From JAEULH01 sp034382075 (GTDB lineage: Bacteria > Pseudomonadota > Alphaproteobacteria > Rhodospirillales > Defluviicoccaceae), in contig JAXMOZ010000007.1 in the NCBI GenBank assembly GCA_034382075.1, forward strand, positions 1 through 64,000: a stretch of 64,000 nt of DNA, written 5' to 3'. The notes beneath the pieces were generated by a model. The model saw only the letters and a program-made list of their open reading frames with translations. It was not told the origin of the DNA and ran no database searches. How positions within the stretch are numbered: position 1 is the first letter of the stretch; each line of letters opens with the position of its first letter. Shown here one piece after another: positions 25,896 to 33,470 of the stretch. The position numbers were made by a program, and so were the translations under genes.

Positions 25896-26345
25896 CTAGA
25901 TGTCGTAGAGCAGGACGACGTCGGCGGCAGCGGAGCGGTCGCGAAGGTCGGCGAGGGTCGTCCTGTCGAGGATCTCGGCGATGGCGTCGCGGACGTCGAG
26001 CATGAGCCGGCGAATGCGGCAGGTGGCGGTGTCGCTGCAATCGGCGCAGCGCCGATAGGCGGTGCGGCTCGCGCAGGGGATCGGCGCCAGCGGCCCGTCC
26101 AGGGTGCGGATGACGTCGCCGATGAGGATCCGGCTTGCCGGACGGCCCAGGGTGTAGCCCCCTCCGCGCCCCTTTTTGCTGGCGAGGAAGCCGGCGTTCT
26201 TCAACTCGAGGAGGATGGCGTCGAGGAATTTCTTAGGGATGTCGTTTTGGGCGGCGATCTCCGCAATCAGCAACGACCCCTGCCCCTCGTGGTCGGCGAG
26301 ATGCAACAGGGCCTTGAGGCCGTACTTGCCCTTGCTGGTCAGCAT
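25896..26345 (-). CDS. Rrf2-family transcription regulator with four cysteines
   Basis: 149 residues. The winged helix-turn-helix starts MLTSKGKYGLKALLHLA and includes IAAQNDIPKKFLDAILLELKNAGFLASKKGRGGGY, the Rrf2 DNA-binding region. Cys91, Cys100, Cys103 and Cys109 follow (CASRTAYRRCADCSDTATC). IscR, NsrR and RirA hold an Fe-S cluster with three Cys, so a cluster-sensing role is plausible, though the spacing here differs from IscR. No isc or suf genes are in view. It lies alone, downstream of its own palindrome-bearing promoter. Confidence 0.92.
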   Translation of the reverse strand: MLTSKGKYGLKALLHLADHEGQGSLLIAEIAAQNDIPKKFLDAILLELKNAGFLASKKGRGGGYTLGRPASRILIGDVIRTLDGPLAPIPCASRTAYRRCADCSDTATCRIRRLMLDVRDAIAEILDRTTLADLRDRSAAADVVLLYDI

Positions 26346-26364
26346 TGGAAGACCTAAACGATAG

Positions 26365-26401
26365 AGATACCGCTCATATCTGCCGGGGCGCCGCCGGTCA
26401 A
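26365..26401 (-). promoter_or_regulatory. Candidate promoter and operator of the rrf2 gene
   Basis: On the minus strand TTGACC (26396-26401) and TATGAG (26373-26378) are 17 bp apart, a fair sigma-70 promoter 28 bp before the start codon. A palindrome AGATA-N7-TATCT at 26365-26381 covers the -10. Rrf2 regulators often repress their own gene from such overlapping sites; whether this one does is inference. Confidence 0.4.
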
Positions 26402-26456
26402 GGCCGCTGCGGCAGGACGGAATAGGCGGGCAATCGTTCCGCTGTAGCCAGCAGGC

Positions 26457-28235
26457 TCAGAACAGAGCGTCCAGAACCGCGTCTTCGAGGGCCGCGGCCG
26501 GCGCCTGGGCGGTGTGCCCACCGCAGAGGGCGGCGTGGACGGCCCGCTCGCTGGCCATGGTGTAGCAGACGGGAAAGAGCCGCAGCCGCTCGCGGCGCAA
26601 CTCCTCGTCGCCGGCGCAAGTCGGATGCCGGCCTGCGATGCCGTCGAGCCGCCGGTGCAGCGCGCGCAACGCCAACGTGGTCTCCGCGAGATCGCCGAGT
26701 TTTGCGACCGACGAACACAAGCTTCTGCCGACGGCGGTCCCTTCCGGCCCCAGTCGGGCAAGGGCTGCGGCGAGTTCGGCGCCGCCACGGCCGAAGGGGT
26801 CGAGCGCCGCTGCGATGGTCTGCTCCATTGCCGCTATCCGTGCCGCGCCATGGGCTTCGCGGCTCTGCTCGAAGGCGGCGGCGACGCTCCCGATCTCCTC
26901 GACCACCGCGGCAAGCCCGCGCACCTGGCCCAACAGTTCCGCGGCCCGGCCGCGCAATTCCTGGGCGATGGTTGCGAGCACCCGGCCTTTGCTGCCGATC
27001 CGCTGGCAGAGGAAGGCGGTGTTCAGGCTAACCAGGCGGATTTCTTCCTCGATCGACGCGACTTGGCCCAGTTGCTCCAGCAGGTCGCGGAGCCCGCCCC
27101 CGGCCACGGCCATCTGCGCGTCCACCTCGGCGCGATGGCGCTGGCAGGTGCGAAACAGCGCCAGCGCCTCGGCCAGCTCCGCCCGCAAGGTTACTAGAAA
27201 CGAGGCGAAGCCGTTCTGCCCGTTGCCATAGCCGCGCGCGCCGAGCGCGACCAGATCCTCGGCCTCGGAGGCGAGCTTGCGCAGCGATGCCGCCGCCCGT
27301 TCGAGCTCGCGATCGAAGTCGAAGAGCGCATCGGCCATCTGCGCCTCGCCGAGGCGGCAGACGCCGATGCCGACGGCCTGCAGCTGCTCCGCGTTCAGCC
27401 CGGCGGCCCATTCCTGGCCCGCTTGCGCCGGCGCAGGATCGCCGCCGAGCCCCCGCGCGGCCCTTGCCAGCGCCTCGGCCACATGGTCGAGACGCTGCCG
27501 GGTGATGTCGCTGATCTGCAACGCCATGACCACCGCGCCGATGTCGGCGCTGATCTGCTGCGAGCCGTCGCCGATCGTCCGGCTGACCTCGGCCGCGCCG
27601 GCGCGCCGGGCCTCCATGGCGCGCACGCAGGCACCGATCTGCTCGGCCATCATCGCCAGCCCCTGATGGTGCTCGAGGATGAAGCCGCGATGGCGCAGCC
27701 TTGCCGCCTCCAGCGCCTTGCCGAGCCGGGCGCATTGGGCGGCGGAGGCGGCGATGGTGGCCCGGGCGCCGGCGGCGAGTTGCTTGAAGCGGAACGCGAA
27801 GGCGGCGACGTCCTCGCCCTCCGCGTCCACGTCGGAGGCGGAGATGTGGGCGTTGATCGCGAGCATGCTGATCGCGCGAATGGTCCGGTGAACCATGTCG
27901 ATGTGCCGGGCGACCCGGCCGTTGAGGGTGCACAGGCGAGCCAGGGTCGCCTCTTCGTCGCCCAGAGCCGCGGCCAGGCCGCCGAGGTCGCCGCCGACCG
28001 CGGACAGGGCATCGGCGGCCCGGCCAAGCTCGGGATCGTCCAGGCTTGCCCGCAGCGTGGCGAAGAGCTTTCCCAGTCGGGCGAAGATCCCGACGGCGTC
28101 GCTCAAGCGGTCGCCGACCCCGAGAAACGTGCCCTCGGCCGTCGCAAACACGCCAGGCAGCGATGCCGCCACCTCGCCAAGTTGCGCCGCCAGCGGCGGT
28201 TCGGCCATCGGTCGATCATCGGGTCGCTGGATCAT
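26457..28235 (-). CDS. Soluble coiled-coil chemoreceptor-like protein in che operon
   Basis: 592 residues, no membrane segment. Long helical stretches hold receptor-like pieces such as IRAISMLAINAHISASDVDAEGEDVAAFAFRFKQLAAGA and IRLVSLNTAFLCQRIGSKGRVLATIAQELRG. Both echo the MCP hairpin tip (LALNAxIEAARAGExGKGFxVVAxExR) in divergent form, so the protein may contain two degenerate signalling hairpins. It is the last gene of the che operon, starting six bases after the cheB stop. Its role is unknown; candidates are a scaffold or a phosphatase-like adaptor. The frame is open upstream to 28658, but MIQRPDDRPM fits the operon spacing. Confidence 0.75.
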   Translation of the reverse strand: MIQRPDDRPMAEPPLAAQLGEVAASLPGVFATAEGTFLGVGDRLSDAVGIFARLGKLFATLRASLDDPELGRAADALSAVGGDLGGLAAALGDEEATLARLCTLNGRVARHIDMVHRTIRAISMLAINAHISASDVDAEGEDVAAFAFRFKQLAAGARATIAASAAQCARLGKALEAARLRHRGFILEHHQGLAMMAEQIGACVRAMEARRAGAAEVSRTIGDGSQQISADIGAVVMALQISDITRQRLDHVAEALARAARGLGGDPAPAQAGQEWAAGLNAEQLQAVGIGVCRLGEAQMADALFDFDRELERAAASLRKLASEAEDLVALGARGYGNGQNGFASFLVTLRAELAEALALFRTCQRHRAEVDAQMAVAGGGLRDLLEQLGQVASIEEEIRLVSLNTAFLCQRIGSKGRVLATIAQELRGRAAELLGQVRGLAAVVEEIGSVAAAFEQSREAHGAARIAAMEQTIAAALDPFGRGGAELAAALARLGPEGTAVGRSLCSSVAKLGDLAETTLALRALHRRLDGIAGRHPTCAGDEELRRERLRLFPVCYTMASERAVHAALCGGHTAQAPAAALEDAVLDALF

Positions 28236-28240
28236 GGCGC

Positions 28241-29338
28241 TCAACCGGCGGCGCGGGCGCGAAGGATCTCGCCCGGGATCTGCTCCAGGGCAACCACCCT
28301 CTGGGCCGCGCCGCGCTCGATCGCCTCGCGCGGCATCCCCCAGACGATGGAGCTGGCTTCGTCCTGGGCGACGGTGACGGCGCCACTGGCCTTCATCTCC
28401 AACAGGCCGCTTGCGCCGTCGTCGCCCATGCCGGTCATGAGGATGCCGACCGCGTTGGCACCGGCCCAGCGGGCGGCGGAGCGGAACAGAACGTCGACCG
28501 ACGGACGGTGGCGAGAGACCAGCGGGCCCTCCTTGACCACCACCCGGTAGCGGGCGCCGCTGCGGTTGAGCAGCATGTGGTAATTGCCCGGCGCGATGAG
28601 GACGCGGCCGGGCAGCACGGCGTCGCCGTCCTCCGCCTCCTTGACCTCCACCGCGCACAGGCCGTCCAGCCGCCTGGCGAAGGCGGCGGTGAACTTCTCC
28701 GGCATGTGCTGGACGACGACGATCCCCGGGCTGTGCGCCGGCAGCACGGACAGCACCTGGCGCAGCGACTCGGTGCCGCCGGTGGACGCGCCGACGCAGA
28801 CCACCCGCTCCGTGGTCTTCGCCATCGCCAGGGTCGCCTTCGGCGGCGGCAGCATCGCGTCGGCGGTGAGCTTCGGCTCCACCCTGACGCTGGGCCGCGC
28901 CGCGGCTCTGGCGGCCCGGCTCAGTCTGGCCCCCGCCGCGGCCTTGACCGCGTCGCGAACCCGAACCTCCGCTTCCTTGAGGAAGCGCGGCGTATCCGCC
29001 CGGGGCTTGGCGATGATGTCAATGGCGCCCGCTTCCAGCGCCTGCAGCAGCGTCTCCGAGCCCTCCTCGGTCAGCGACGAGCAGATGATCACCGGGATCG
29101 GCCGCTGCGCCATGATCCGGCGGAGGAAGGTGATGCCGTCCATCCGCGGCATCTCGACGTCGAGGACGATGACGTCCGGAACCTCCTCCTGGATCCGCCT
29201 CGCCGCGACGAAGGGATCCGAGGCGGTCGCCATCACCTCGATCTCGGGCGGGTCGTTCAGGATCTCGGTCATGACCCGGCGCACCGCCGCGGAGTCGTCG
29301 ACGATCAGCACCCGGATCGGCTTGTTGCGCATGGGCAT
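28241..29338 (-). CDS. cheB: Chemotaxis methylesterase/deamidase CheB
   Basis: 365 residues. The receiver domain (about 1-125) has the acidic pair Asp14-Asp15 and phospho-acceptor Asp60 (VIVLDVEMPRMDG). After a linker, the methylesterase domain has the catalytic triad Ser185 (GASTGG), His211 (VVQHMP) and Asp307 (TGMGDDGASG). It removes methyl groups from receptors, opposing CheR, when phosphorylated by CheA. It lies directly after cheR (15-nt gap). Confidence 0.97.
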   Translation of the reverse strand: MPMRNKPIRVLIVDDSAAVRRVMTEILNDPPEIEVMATASDPFVAARRIQEEVPDVIVLDVEMPRMDGITFLRRIMAQRPIPVIICSSLTEEGSETLLQALEAGAIDIIAKPRADTPRFLKEAEVRVRDAVKAAAGARLSRAARAAARPSVRVEPKLTADAMLPPPKATLAMAKTTERVVCVGASTGGTESLRQVLSVLPAHSPGIVVVQHMPEKFTAAFARRLDGLCAVEVKEAEDGDAVLPGRVLIAPGNYHMLLNRSGARYRVVVKEGPLVSRHRPSVDVLFRSAARWAGANAVGILMTGMGDDGASGLLEMKASGAVTVAQDEASSIVWGMPREAIERGAAQRVVALEQIPGEILRARAAG

Positions 29339-29353
29339 CGCGCCGCTCTTCGC

Positions 29354-30181
29354 TCAGCGCTTCTGGAAGACGGTAACGGATACCGGCTTGAGGGCCTGGT
29401 GCTCGTCGCCGCAGATGCAGTCGGAGTGGCCGACGAACAGGAAGCCGCCGGGGCGAAGGTGCCCCGCCAGCCGCTGGATCACCGCCCGCTGGTTCGCTGC
29501 GTCGAAGTAGATGAGCACGTTGCGGCAGAAGATGACGTCGATGTCGCGGTCGAGCGGATACGATCCGTCCATCAGGTTCAACCGCATGAAGCGAACGGCT
29601 CGGCGCAACTCCGGAACCATCCGCACCTGCTCGCGCGACGGGTCACGCGAGCGCATCACCCAGCGCGCCTGCAGCTCCGGCGGGACGGGGTCCATCATCG
29701 CGGCCGGATAGATGGCGGCCTCCGCCTGCGCCAGCATCTGGGTGGAGATGTCGACGCCGAGGACGGCGAAGCGGAAGGCGAGCCTGAGCGCCATCTCCGC
29801 CAGCACCATCGCTAGGGTATAGGGCTCGGCGCCATTGGAGCAGGCCGCGCTCAGCACCTTGAGATGGCGGCTGGTCCGCTCGGCCAGCAGCGCCGGGACG
29901 GCGTGGCGCTGGAGGAAGTCGAAGTGCTGCGGTTCGCGGAAGAAATCGGTCTTGTTGGTGGTCACCGCGTCGATCAGCGGCACCATCTCGGCGGCAAGCG
30001 CCCCGCTCTCGAACAGCATCCGGCCGTAAGCCTCGAGGTCGGGAAGCTCCAGGGCGCGGACCCGCCGGCGCAGCCGCCCCTCGACCATGGCCCGCTTCGA
30101 GACCGGCAGGCGGATGCCGACCTGACCCTCGATCAGGTCGGCGATCCGCTGGTAGTCGCGCAGGGCAAGCGCGTCGGTCAT
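29354..30181 (-). CDS. cheR: Chemotaxis methyltransferase CheR
   Basis: 275 residues. The N-terminal CheR helical domain contains VTTNKTDFFREPQHFDFL. The SAM-binding domain shows LKVLSAACSNGAEPYTLAMVLAE (normally CSTGEEPYS; here NGAEPYT) and VIFCRNVLIYFD. It methylates receptor glutamates. The ATG overlaps the cheW stop as ATGA, which sets the start though the frame is open upstream to 30547. Confidence 0.96.
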   Translation of the reverse strand: MTDALALRDYQRIADLIEGQVGIRLPVSKRAMVEGRLRRRVRALELPDLEAYGRMLFESGALAAEMVPLIDAVTTNKTDFFREPQHFDFLQRHAVPALLAERTSRHLKVLSAACSNGAEPYTLAMVLAEMALRLAFRFAVLGVDISTQMLAQAEAAIYPAAMMDPVPPELQARWVMRSRDPSREQVRMVPELRRAVRFMRLNLMDGSYPLDRDIDVIFCRNVLIYFDAANQRAVIQRLAGHLRPGGFLFVGHSDCICGDEHQALKPVSVTVFQKR

Positions 30182-30669
30182 TCCGCGGCGACGGCGGGCG
30201 CTGGCTGGCCGGCGTCGATCAAGGCGGCGCCGTCGCCGGCGAACAGCCGGGCCAGGTCGAAGACGACGACGAACGCCTCGCCGCGCCGGCCGATGCCGGT
30301 GATGTAGTCCGAGCGCCAGCGGGTGCCGATCTCCGGCGGCGTCTCCATGAGGGTCGCGTCCAGGTCCATCACCTCCAGCACCCGGTCGGCGACCACGCCC
30401 AGAACCAGCGTCCGCTCGGCCGACGGCAGCTCCAGCACGATGATCCGGGTGCTGGCGGTGACCGCCGCCGGCTCTAGGCCGAGCCGGCTTCTGAGGTCGA
30501 GGATCGGCACGCTCCGGCCGCGCACGTCGATGATGCCGAGCATGCACGGCGGCGCGTGGGGGAGCCGGGAGACCGGCCGCATGTCGAGGATCTCCCGGAC
30601 GTTCTCGACCGGCATCCCGAACAGCTCCGGGCCGAGGCCGAGGGTCACGTACTGCATGACGTTCGCCAT
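30178..30669 (-). CDS. cheW: Chemotaxis adaptor CheW (copy 1)
   Basis: 163 residues with a single CheW domain: YVTLGLGPELFGMPVENVREIL, MLGIIDVRGRSVPILDLRSRLGL, and the strand ending VVADRVLEVMDL. CheW couples receptors to CheA. Its C-terminus is extended by an Ala/Pro-rich tail. The start ATG at 30669 has GGAG about nine bases upstream. It lies between the mcp gene and cheR; a second CheW is made two genes upstream. Confidence 0.95.
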   Translation of the reverse strand: MANVMQYVTLGLGPELFGMPVENVREILDMRPVSRLPHAPPCMLGIIDVRGRSVPILDLRSRLGLEPAAVTASTRIIVLELPSAERTLVLGVVADRVLEVMDLDATLMETPPEIGTRWRSDYITGIGRRGEAFVVVFDLARLFAGDGAALIDAGQPAPAVAAE

Positions 30670-30706
30670 GAGGATGGCTCCGCTCGAGAAGTTGCGTCGC
30701 CCGCGC

Positions 30707-32965
30707 TCAGCCCCGCTGGAACTCGGCGTCGAGGCTGTCCTCGGCCGCCGCCATGTCGAGGGCGAAGCCGCCGTTCGCATGGCCGTTGCCGTGGCCGTTG
30801 CCATGGCCGGCGGCCGGGCGCTTCTTGGCCTTCGCCACCGGAGCCGCTGCGGCGGCCGGACGTACGGCGGCGTGGGCCTTCCCGGCCGAAGCTGCTGCCG
30901 GCTGATGCGCCGGGCGTGGCTGCGGCTTGCGCACCGTGGCCACGGTGGTCGTCGGCGCGACCGAGGGCGTCAGCTTGGCGTCGACGCGGAAGTAGGCGAG
31001 GTTCGCCTGCAACTGCTCGGCCTGGGCCGCCAGCTCCTCGGACGTGCTCGACATCTGCTCGGAAGCGGCGGCGTTTTGCTGCGTCACCTGGTCGAGCTGC
31101 TGGATCGCCTGGTTGATCTGGTCGGCGCCCACGTCCTGCTCGCGGCAGGCGGCGGTGATCTCCTCGACCAGCTCGGCCGTCCGCTTGATGTCCGGCACCA
31201 GCCGGGTCAGCATCTCGCCGGCTTCGCGGGCGACGCTGACGGTCTCGGACGACAGCGTGCTGATCTCCTCGGCCGCCGCCTGGCTGCGCTCGGCCAGCTT
31301 GCGCACCTCGGAGGCGACCACGGCGAAGCCCTTGCCGTGCTCGCCGGCGCGCGCCGCCTCCACCGCGGCGTTCAGCGCGAGCAGGTCGGTCTGCCGGGCG
31401 ATCTCCTGGACGATGGTGATCTTCTCGGCAATCGTCTGCATCGCGGTGACCGCGCGGCCCACCGCCTCGCCGCTCGCCTGCGCGTCCTTCGACGACTGGC
31501 GCGCGATCTTCTCCGTCTGCCCGGCGTTCTCGGCGTTCTGCTTGATGTTCGAGGCCATCTGCTCCATCGAGGACGATGCCTCTTCGGCCGCCGAGGCCTG
31601 CTCGGTGGCGCCCTGCGACAGCTGCTCGGCGCTGGCCGACAGCTCCTGGCTGCCGGCGGCGACGTTGCGCGCAGCGGCGGAGGCGTCGTCGACGATCGTC
31701 TTCAGCTTCTCCAGCATCGTCTCGAGCGCGATCCCGAGGGTGTCCTTGTCCGAAAGCCGCTTCGACTGGACGGTGAGGTTGCCCTGGGCGATCTCGTCGG
31801 CCACCTTCGCGGTCGCATTGAGGTTGCCGGTCATCTGGTTCAGGGCGTCGATGACATCCTTGATCTCGTCGTTGGTCGTGGCCTGGACCTGCTGGCCGAG
31901 GTCGCCGATGGCGACGGCGTTGGCGAGGCCGACGGCGCGCGAAAGGTTGCGGCTGATGGAAATCGCGATCCAGCAGGCGGCGCCGACCGCGATTGCCATC
32001 GAACCCAGCAGCAGGGTCAGGAGCAGCAGCTTGGCCCCGGCGGCCTCCTCGGAAGCCCGCGCGTTCGTCTCGTCCATGATCTGCTTGGTGCGCTCAGCGT
32101 AGGCGTTCAGCGCAACTTCCACCTCCTCCAGCGACTTCCGGCCCTCGCCGGTCAGGAGCGTCAGCGCCTGGATGTTGCCGCCCTCGCGAGCATGGACGAT
32201 TGCCTTCTCCTGCGCCCGGGTCCAGCGCTCAAAGGGCCCCCCGAGGTTCTCCGCCACGGCGCCGAGACCAGCGTCGGCGGCGAACTCACGCAAAGCATCA
32301 AGGTCGCGCCGGAGCTCTCGAAGGGATTCGCTCACCGCCGTTGCCCGCCGCTCCAAGTCCGTCATGTTGTCCGCGAGGAGGAACTCTCCCATGTCATTGC
32401 GCGCCGCCTCGACCGATGTGCGGAAATGCTCCAGCGTAAGCAACGCGCTCGGCTTGTCAGCCGCTTTAAGGGCCTCTGCCAAGCGCTTCATCTCTGCCTT
32501 CATGGCTTCGAGCGCCGGATTACCCTCCTCGTTCAGCACTTTGGTCGCATGCGAAACCGAGTTCAGCCGGGCGAAGGAGCCGACCTTGTCCTGTATCGCG
32601 GCCTGGTGGTCGAGGGCCGCCTTGAACTTGTCGAGGATCTTCTTCCCCTCCTCGGTAGCCATGCCATAGACGGTTTGGAAGATCTCATCGGCCGCGGCAC
32701 GCTGTTTGACCAGTGCGGCCCAGTACTGGGCAACACCTGCATCCGTGTTCTCCATAATCAAGTTGCCTTGCAGGATGGTGGTGTCGAGCAGCTCCTGCTT
32801 CAGGTTCTCGACGAGAACCGCCCGCTTGGCGTGCACTTCGATAAGGTTGCTGTACGTCTCGTCGATCGACGTCATCTTGACGTAGGCGATGCCGCCCGCG
32901 GCCATCGACATGGAGATCACAAGGCCGAACGCGCCGGCCAGCTTCAGCTTGATCGAGAGTTTCAT
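30707..32965 (-). CDS. Methyl-accepting chemotaxis protein with His/Gly-rich tail
   Basis: 752 residues. Membrane helices lie at about 9-30 and 312-338, enclosing a helical periplasmic sensor of about 280 residues (4HB-like). HAMP follows at about 340-393. The signalling domain has its conserved tip at 521-550 (ARQTDLLALNAAVEAARAGE, then GKGFAVVASEVR). After 660 comes an Ala/Pro/Lys-rich linker, then GHGNGHGNGHANGG at about 720-733. A His/Gly/Asn repeat like this could bind metal, but it may be a flexible spacer only; the end is EFQRG, not the NWETF-type CheR tether. It lies between the two cheW genes. Confidence 0.97.
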   Translation of the reverse strand: MKLSIKLKLAGAFGLVISMSMAAGGIAYVKMTSIDETYSNLIEVHAKRAVLVENLKQELLDTTILQGNLIMENTDAGVAQYWAALVKQRAAADEIFQTVYGMATEEGKKILDKFKAALDHQAAIQDKVGSFARLNSVSHATKVLNEEGNPALEAMKAEMKRLAEALKAADKPSALLTLEHFRTSVEAARNDMGEFLLADNMTDLERRATAVSESLRELRRDLDALREFAADAGLGAVAENLGGPFERWTRAQEKAIVHAREGGNIQALTLLTGEGRKSLEEVEVALNAYAERTKQIMDETNARASEEAAGAKLLLLTLLLGSMAIAVGAACWIAISISRNLSRAVGLANAVAIGDLGQQVQATTNDEIKDVIDALNQMTGNLNATAKVADEIAQGNLTVQSKRLSDKDTLGIALETMLEKLKTIVDDASAAARNVAAGSQELSASAEQLSQGATEQASAAEEASSSMEQMASNIKQNAENAGQTEKIARQSSKDAQASGEAVGRAVTAMQTIAEKITIVQEIARQTDLLALNAAVEAARAGEHGKGFAVVASEVRKLAERSQAAAEEISTLSSETVSVAREAGEMLTRLVPDIKRTAELVEEITAACREQDVGADQINQAIQQLDQVTQQNAAASEQMSSTSEELAAQAEQLQANLAYFRVDAKLTPSVAPTTTVATVRKPQPRPAHQPAAASAGKAHAAVRPAAAAAPVAKAKKRPAAGHGNGHGNGHANGGFALDMAAAEDSLDAEFQRG

Positions 32966-33020
32966 CTATCTGCTCCCAAGGCGTATCGCCCGGCCGGCGG
33001 GCGGAGGAAAAGGCGGCTGT

Positions 33021-33470
33021 TCAGACGAAGAGGCGGTTGATGTCGGGGACGATGACGAAGTCGTCCCGGCGTTTGCCGATGCCGCGGACGAACTCGGGCG
33101 GCCAGCGCATGCCGATCGCCGGCGCCTCCTCGGTGGATGCGGCTCCGATTTCGCCGACCTCGTAGACCTTGTCGGCGAGCAGCCCGACCGGCGTGGGGTA
33201 GCCGTCGAGCTCGATCTCGACGACCACGATCCGGGTATCGATGGTGTTCGCCTTCGGCGGCATGCCGAAGCGCAGGCGGAGGTCGGCGAGCGGCACCACC
33301 TTGCCGCGGACGTTGACCACGCCATTGACGAACGGCCGCGCCCCCGGCACCTCGGTGACCGGCACCGGATCGAGGATCTCGCGGACGATCCCGGCGTCGA
33401 TCGCGAACAGCTCGCCGCCGAGGCCCAGCATCAGCACCTGCCGGGAGGCGTCGTCGGCTCCAATGGCCAT
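33021..33470 (-). CDS. cheW: Chemotaxis adaptor CheW (copy 2)
   Basis: 149 residues, CheW domain: QVLMLGLGGELFAIDAGIVREIL, FVNGVVNVRGKVVPLADLRLRFGM, and VGLLADKVYEVGEI. Its start overlaps the cheA stop (ATGA). It shares the domain but clearly differs in sequence from the copy at 30178, so the two may link different receptors or give different array geometry. A longer open frame covers it to 35618 in a non-coding phase of cheA. Confidence 0.95.
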   Translation of the reverse strand: MAIGADDASRQVLMLGLGGELFAIDAGIVREILDPVPVTEVPGARPFVNGVVNVRGKVVPLADLRLRFGMPPKANTIDTRIVVVEIELDGYPTPVGLLADKVYEVGEIGAASTEEAPAIGMRWPPEFVRGIGKRRDDFVIVPDINRLFV

